A stretch of 64,000 bases of DNA from Cytobacillus citreus (GTDB lineage: Bacteria; Bacillota; Bacilli; Bacillales; Cytobacillaceae). Shown piece by piece: positions 60,009 to 64,000 of the stretch. The position numbers and the translations under genes were made by a program. The stretch lies in assembly GCF_018343665.1 (NCBI RefSeq), contig NZ_JAGYPM010000004.1:522381-586380 (forward strand). The letters run 5' to 3'. Numbering within the stretch: position 1 is the first letter of the stretch; each line of letters begins with the position of its first letter. Below the pieces are notes generated by a model. The model was not told the origin of the DNA and did no database searches. It worked only from the letters and a program-made list of their open reading frames with translations.

Positions 60009-61196
60009 TTACTTATGGACTCTGTTTGGAATATTATCATAGTCTTCAGGGTTTAACTTGTATACACTTCCATCAGCTACACCTTTAATGACTCCCATAA
60101 TGCCTGTTTCTACAGTTTTAACTAATTGCCCTTTCATTTTTTGGCCGAAATTTTGGGTTTGGCCTTTCACCTCAAATATGGCGATTCCACTTCCATTGAG
60201 GGAGAATGCTCCTAAAGCTGTACCTGGTAAATCTAGATTTTGATCATATAAGGAAATATTCGAGAAAATCGAATTTCCTTTTTCTTGCAGTGCATTATAA
60301 AGGGCTACATTAATTTGGCGCGAAAAATCAAAACGGAAATTATCCGCATATTGGCTGTATTTCGATCCTTTAGGTGTTTTTGGATCAGGAACAAAGTCTG
60401 CAGAAATCGACATCGTTACTTCTTTATCAGTACCTTCAATCGTATAGAAATTTTGGTGATGAAGGTCTAAAAACACTTCTACTATTCCAAATTCTTCTTG
60501 TAAACTTTTATATACATCCCGTACCGTTTGTGCCTCTGGTGTTATAAACCAACCTGCTTTATTGGTAGCACCCGGGAAATCTTCAGGTTTTGGTACATAA
60601 TTTAAGTTCGGATTAAAGTCACGATTTACGTCAAATCCAGGATTATTGCTATAATTGTCACCTTGCAAGGAACCTGAATAATAGTTCCATGATGGTAACG
60701 TGTTTCTTAATTGTGGGAATTGTTCTTGAACTTCCCTCCAACTCATGACATTCCCGCGTCGGTCTAATTCAGAGCCATCAGCATTCATCATTGGGACAGC
60801 TACAATGGTTAGTTCCTCCCTAATTTTCTTTGCATCTTCTGAATTGCTAGAACCTAAATATTGAAGAATATTTAATAGGGCAACAGTCCCTGTTTTTTCA
60901 TTACCATGAATTTCACTTTGAATAAGGATTACTTTATCGCCATGACCGACTCGAGCGGTAAAAATATCTCTGCCCTGATTTGTTTTTCCAGCCGTTTCGA
61001 CCTTTACCTGACCATTTGATGACTTTTCGATTTGGTAAAGTTTTTTCTTTAGTTCCTCGTATTGAATAAAGCCATTGACTGATATATTTTCTTCTGTTAC
61101 AGGTTTTGCTCCTTCCGCATGGCTTACCTGTGGAACGAACAAGGATGCTGCGATTGCTACTGAACTAAGGACCTTTAATACTTGCTTTTTCTTCAT
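60009..61196 (-). CDS. Secreted M14-family zinc carboxypeptidase, second copy
   Basis: Start at ATG 61196 with GGAGGT upstream; the longer frame to 61310 has no site. 395 residues. Signal peptide MKKKQVLKVLSSVAIAASLF to VSHA. Zinc ligands in QSEIHGNEKTGTVAL and FLDLHHQNFY; VNRDFNPNLNYVPKPEDFPG matches the DLNRDW block of the first M14; catalytic Glu in IAIFEVKGQTQNFGQKMKGQ. It shares layout and many residues with the protein at 55253 but is clearly divergent, so an old duplication. It is followed by the M19 gene on the same strand. Confidence 0.92.
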   Translation of the reverse strand: MKKKQVLKVLSSVAIAASLFVPQVSHAEGAKPVTEENISVNGFIQYEELKKKLYQIEKSSNGQVKVETAGKTNQGRDIFTARVGHGDKVILIQSEIHGNEKTGTVALLNILQYLGSSNSEDAKKIREELTIVAVPMMNADGSELDRRGNVMSWREVQEQFPQLRNTLPSWNYYSGSLQGDNYSNNPGFDVNRDFNPNLNYVPKPEDFPGATNKAGWFITPEAQTVRDVYKSLQEEFGIVEVFLDLHHQNFYTIEGTDKEVTMSISADFVPDPKTPKGSKYSQYADNFRFDFSRQINVALYNALQEKGNSIFSNISLYDQNLDLPGTALGAFSLNGSGIAIFEVKGQTQNFGQKMKGQLVKTVETGIMGVIKGVADGSVYKLNPEDYDNIPNRVHK

Positions 61197-61405
61197 CTGA
61201 ACCTCCATAAAATAAATTTTTTCCCTTGAATCACTTACAATTGAAACTACTAATTCGTAACACGAACTATTTAAATGATGGCATTTTAATCCAATGAAGT
61301 AAATGAGCAAATAGTAATAACATTCAGATAACTATTCCTTGCCTATTTTGTATAACTATCAAAAGTCCTGCTCACAATCTTTAAATAAAGAAAGTACCGA
61401 ATACA

Positions 61406-61424
61406 CTGGGGGTCAGGCACCTTT
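61406..61424 (+). repeat. GGTGCC family, 3' half element
   Basis: CTGGGGGTCAGGCACCTTT: only the right arm. Together with the left arm at 58061 it brackets the M19-M14 block. Confidence 0.5.
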
Positions 61425-61426
61425 AG

Positions 61427-61456
61427 TTAAAGATTTCGGGTATATGTATATTGATC
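61427..61456 (+). pseudogene. M14 carboxypeptidase scrap
   Basis: In-frame VKDFGYMYIDR, against LKDYGYMHIDR in the intact gene at 55253. It joins directly to bioF sequence, so this is a recombination scar from a third M14 copy. Confidence 0.55.
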
Positions 61457-61458
61457 GT

Positions 61459-62017
61459 ATTTTCATCTAATAACTATTTAGGCCATGCAACAGATATTCG
61501 GTTTTTGAGAAATAGGGCATTTGAAGGCATTAGTAAATACGGTACAGGGACTGGTGGTTCGAGATTAATAACTGGAAATTTCGTCATTCATGAGCAACTT
61601 GAATGTGAATTGCGGATTTGAAAGAAACGGAAGCAGCGTTTGTTTTTTAGCAGTGGTTATTTAGCAAACATTGGCGTGATTTCGAGTGTAATGAAGAAAG
61701 GGGATATTATATTTTCTGATGCCTGGAATCATGCGAGTATCATAGATGGTTGTCGTCTTAGTCAAGCAAATACAATTGTTTATGAACATGCGGATATGGT
61801 GGATTTAGAGCGCAAATTGCGGCAATCAAGCGGTGATGGAAAGAAGCTAATTTTGACGGATGGCGTCTTTAGTATGGATGGTGATATTGCTCCACTTCCA
61901 GAAATAGTTGCGCTAGCAAAGAAATACAATGCTTACGATTTCAAAATAGGTGTCAGGAAACTTCAAGGACTTTGGAAGCGTTCTGGCATTTTCAATTTCA
62001 TACCCCTCCATAAATAG
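61459..62017 (+). pseudogene. bioF: bioF-like (8-amino-7-oxononanoate synthase) remnant
   Basis: FSSNNYLGHATDIRFLRNRA, FEGISKYGTGTGGSRLITGN, FVIHEQLECEL, then frameshifts (ADLKETEAAFVF in one frame, FFSSGYLANIGVISSVMKKG in the next), DIIFSDAWNHASIIDGCRLS, LILTDGVFSMDGDIAPLPEI and VALAKKYNAY. These are consecutive blocks of alpha-oxoamine synthases. It is missing about 40 N-terminal residues and the whole C-terminal half including the PLP lysine. Confidence 0.88.
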
Positions 62018-62151
62018 TAATATCTACCTTCTCAAAAAAATCCAAAACCGATAAAACCGATATCAAATACCAAACGATTACTAGAATGTAAGTAAATTTT
62101 TTTTGAGGGGTGTAGTAGATAAAGATGAAATGGAGAAGTATTTTTGGCTAT

Positions 62152-62209
62152 GGTGCCAGTCCCTAAGTACGGTAATATTTTAAATTACTGGGGGACTGGC
62201 ACCTTTTTT
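62152..62209. repeat. GGTGCC palindrome family, copy with T-tract
   Basis: GGTGCCAGTCCC...GGGGGACTGGCACC then TTTTTT, centre GTACGGTAATATTTTAAATTA. It meets the stop codon of the K+ channel gene. Confidence 0.8.
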
Positions 62210-62924
62210 AAGTATGATTGTGCTTATCCTTCATTTTTTGTAGTTTTTCAATCATGTAGTTATAGTCAATTTCATCAATATTTGGGTAAGCATCAATCGT
62301 TTGTTTTATATCCTTTAGCTCCTTGGGAAGTTGGTCATCTCTATTATCTGTAAATATGGAGGCAACTGTTCCTGTTATTAAACCGATGATACCTATTCCT
62401 GCTAACATTAGAACGCTCGCAATGATTCTGCCTACCGTTGTTTCCGGGGAGAGGTCCCCATATCCGACTGTTGTCATTGTTACAATTGCCCACCAAAGCG
62501 CATCGCTATATGAATCAAAACCCGGTTCAATGAACTTCATAGGCAGAGCAATAAGGAAAAGAATGGACATTACCGAAACAACTAAAGTGTCAATTTTGTA
62601 TTTTTTCAGGAGCTGATCAAGGAAGGCTGTTCGTCTGTTCATAATCATTAACATGCGAAGAACCCTGAAAATCCGAACAAAACGCGCAGTCCGAAAAAAC
62701 TGATCTAAAGGCAGAATGGCAATAAAGTCTAAAGGGTGGCCCTTGAAATACTCCCATTTATTCTCACTATTGTAAAGTCGAATCATGTAGTCCAGAATAA
62801 ATATTCCCCAAATAAACCCATCGAAAATCGCCCCTTGTTTTGAAGGTAGATCAAGGACAAGAGAAAGTATAACTAATGCAGCAAGAACAAGTTCATATAT
62901 GATGCCAAAGTAAATTTTTTTCAT
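62208..62924 (-). CDS. Voltage-gated-type potassium channel
   Basis: 238 residues with six membrane helices: S1 (IIYELVLAALVILSLVL), S2 (FDGFIWGIFILDYMIRLY), S3 (FIAILPLDQFF), an S4-like segment with Arg about every third residue (RTARFVRIFRVLRMLM), S5 (VVSVMSILFLIALPM), a pore helix and selectivity filter T-T-V-G-Y-G-D (151-157), and S6 (VGRIIASVLMLAGIGIIGLI). A short acidic/helical C-terminus follows. Moves K+ across the membrane. No regulatory RCK domain. Monocistronic. Confidence 0.94.
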   Translation of the reverse strand: MKKIYFGIIYELVLAALVILSLVLDLPSKQGAIFDGFIWGIFILDYMIRLYNSENKWEYFKGHPLDFIAILPLDQFFRTARFVRIFRVLRMLMIMNRRTAFLDQLLKKYKIDTLVVSVMSILFLIALPMKFIEPGFDSYSDALWWAIVTMTTVGYGDLSPETTVGRIIASVLMLAGIGIIGLITGTVASIFTDNRDDQLPKELKDIKQTIDAYPNIDEIDYNYMIEKLQKMKDKHNHT

Positions 62925-62973
62925 CCAATCCCTACTTTTTTAAAACTACTTTTGTTATTTTAACATAATTCTC

Positions 62974-63025
62974 GGTGCCAGACCCCCAATGCGTTAATCC
63001 ATTAATATATTGGGGGTCAGGCACC
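62974..63025. repeat. GGTGCC palindrome family, full copy
   Basis: GGTGCCAGACCCCCAATGCG...ATATTGGGGGTCAGGCACC, arms of about 18 bp with one or two G-T pairs, centre TTAATCCATTAA. Followed by TTTT. Confidence 0.85.
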
Positions 63026-63182
63026 TTTTGTTAATGGTATATATTACAAAAGTCTATATTTAGCTATTTAGTTAAAAAGATGTTATTTTTGGGTAAAATA
63101 ATTTTTGTCGATTTTTATGAAAAATACTTGAATTTATATTGCATAGATTATAGAAGAGAAAGTTAAGTAGAGGTAATGGATG

Positions 63183-64000
63183 ATGAATAAAGAGTTAATA
63201 ATAGATGCCGATGAATGCTATAGACTGGCGGAGCGGAGGGCTGCCAAGTACTTTCAATCACTTTATGTGCAAGTTAGGCAAAAGGCTTTTGTACCTATCC
63301 TAACAAAAGATTTTCAATCATGGAAACATAATCATATTCAACATTCTCTATTATCCTTTTTTTCGCGCGGAAAAAGAAAACCTGATTCTAAAGAGTATCA
63401 CAATTATATCCGATGGTTAGACCGTTCAGGCAAACTAGATAATTACTTGGATCGAAGCATCTCCTATATTTACTTGAGGGATCTGGGCAGAGCTCTGGAC
63501 TCACCTGACACACAGACTAGAGTTCGCCGTGTCATTGAAAATATTAAAAATAACCTGACTCATTCCACCGCAACAGATGAGATGTTAAGCATGGCTGGGT
63601 TGTACAGGAAGGCTCAGAAAGAAGGCGTCGAATCGTCTATGATCTGGGTGATGGACAAACTAAAGACGGTATCTTCCAATCTTCCAAAGGGGATGGATGC
63701 TGAAGAAGCCCAGCGAAAACTGATCAAAATCATAGTCGGGGTAATCATGCATGTGGTCGATGTGATGGGTGATGACATATCAATTGAAGAACGTAGGCAG
63801 AAACTTGATGAAGCTATTAGGCTAGGGTATTACTATGGTCTGACCTATCCATTCATTGACGATTTACTCGATGCCAAAGTCTTATCTGAAAAAGAGAAAA
63901 GGCAGTATTCCCAATTAATACGGACCACACTTATTACCGGAGATGTGCCGGAATTGGGCGAGTGGACTGGAGAAAACTCAAGGTTAATCCAATATATTCA
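63183..64000 (+). CDS. Possible polyprenyl-synthetase-like protein (3' end outside window)
   Basis: ATG 63183 with AGAGGT nine bases upstream; the frame stays open for 272 codons to the window edge. The product begins MNKELIIDADECYRLAERRA and is helical throughout. Near 229-243 it has YGLTYPFIDDLLDAKVLSEK, which includes a DDLLD sequence matching the DDxxD Mg-diphosphate motif of class I isoprenoid synthases. VIMHVVDVMGDDISIEER lies earlier. The family assignment rests mainly on that motif. Not in an operon with the K+ channel, which is divergent. Confidence 0.55.
   Translation, partial: MNKELIIDADECYRLAERRAAKYFQSLYVQVRQKAFVPILTKDFQSWKHNHIQHSLLSFFSRGKRKPDSKEYHNYIRWLDRSGKLDNYLDRSISYIYLRDLGRALDSPDTQTRVRRVIENIKNNLTHSTATDEMLSMAGLYRKAQKEGVESSMIWVMDKLKTVSSNLPKGMDAEEAQRKLIKIIVGVIMHVVDVMGDDISIEERRQKLDEAIRLGYYYGLTYPFIDDLLDAKVLSEKEKRQYSQLIRTTLITGDVPELGEWTGENSRLIQYI

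Noticed and set aside
63183..64000. Confident naming as a specific prenyl transferase
   Set aside because: Only one DDLLD motif is visible, the second Asp-rich motif would lie beyond the window, and helical proteins can carry such a run by chance.

Overview
The window looks like chromosome from a low-GC, endospore-forming Bacillaceae species (Bacillus sensu lato). Support comes from strong GGAGG-type ribosome binding sites, frequent TTG/GTG starts, a TPP riboswitch ahead of a tenI-thiS-thiG-thiF operon, an amiE-nagZ-namZ murein-recycling operon, BceAB-BceRS-type and TatA/Tat-phosphatase modules, a DbpA/YxiN helicase, and close relatives of B. subtilis YdhG, YdeI and YkhA. I cannot fix the species from sequence alone.

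Layout. 1-3.1 kb: membrane fragments, a c-di-GMP-I riboswitch ahead of a small unknown gene, a DUF2187 protein, HU and a DinB-like protein. 3.1-5.6 kb: palindromic repeats, OsmC-like gene and a Crp/Fnr regulator. 5.6-7.4 kb: ECF sigma and anti-sigma pair with a partial duplicate of the anti-sigma. 7.5-9.0 kb: a Tn3 remnant whose 38-bp terminal repeat survives, then a PrmC-related methyltransferase. 9.4-12.6 kb: a frameshifted RmlD-like gene and a 685-residue protein carrying sigma regions 2 and 4, a zinc anti-sigma motif, a membrane helix and an extracellular domain in one chain. 12.9-17.5 kb: frataxin-like gene, gene relics, a cupin and several small unknown membrane proteins. 17.6-19.1 kb: an IS110 element with a candidate bridge-RNA region. 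19.4-26 kb: YdeI with a CDGSH tail, a retropepsin pair, a Tat-exported phosphatase with tatA, and dbpA. 26.6-32 kb: the murein-recycling operon under a perfect cre match. 32.7-38.3 kb: a TerD-type gene, an Asp-box membrane protein, LysR and a thioesterase. 38.5-42.2 kb: two divergent regulator/effector pairs (HxlR/NmrA and WYL/GyrI-like). 42.5-47 kb: a peptide-antibiotic sensing and export operon. 47.4-50.2 kb: thiazole operon. 50.6-53.1 kb: DnaD-DnaB-unknown replication module. 53.1-54.7 kb: M50-type protease with a LuxR relic and an ABC exporter relic. 55-61.2 kb: three secreted peptidases (M14, M19, M14) with an IS4-like insertion. 61.4-64 kb: bioF relic, a voltage-gated K+ channel and the start of a possible isoprenoid-synthase gene.

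The region is highly remodelled: I count about fifteen broken or truncated genes, two insertion sequences, a Tn3 end and at least three dispersed repeat families. These are a nested terminator-like repeat ending in a T-tract (six copies), a GGTGCC palindrome family (four full copies and two halves), and a palindrome-rich element of about 279 bp (two full copies and one deleted copy). No tRNA, rRNA or CRISPR array was seen. The most unusual objects are the sigma/anti-sigma fusion, the c-di-GMP riboswitch on an unknown small gene, the retropepsin pair, the protease translationally coupled to a LuxR relic, and the repeat families.
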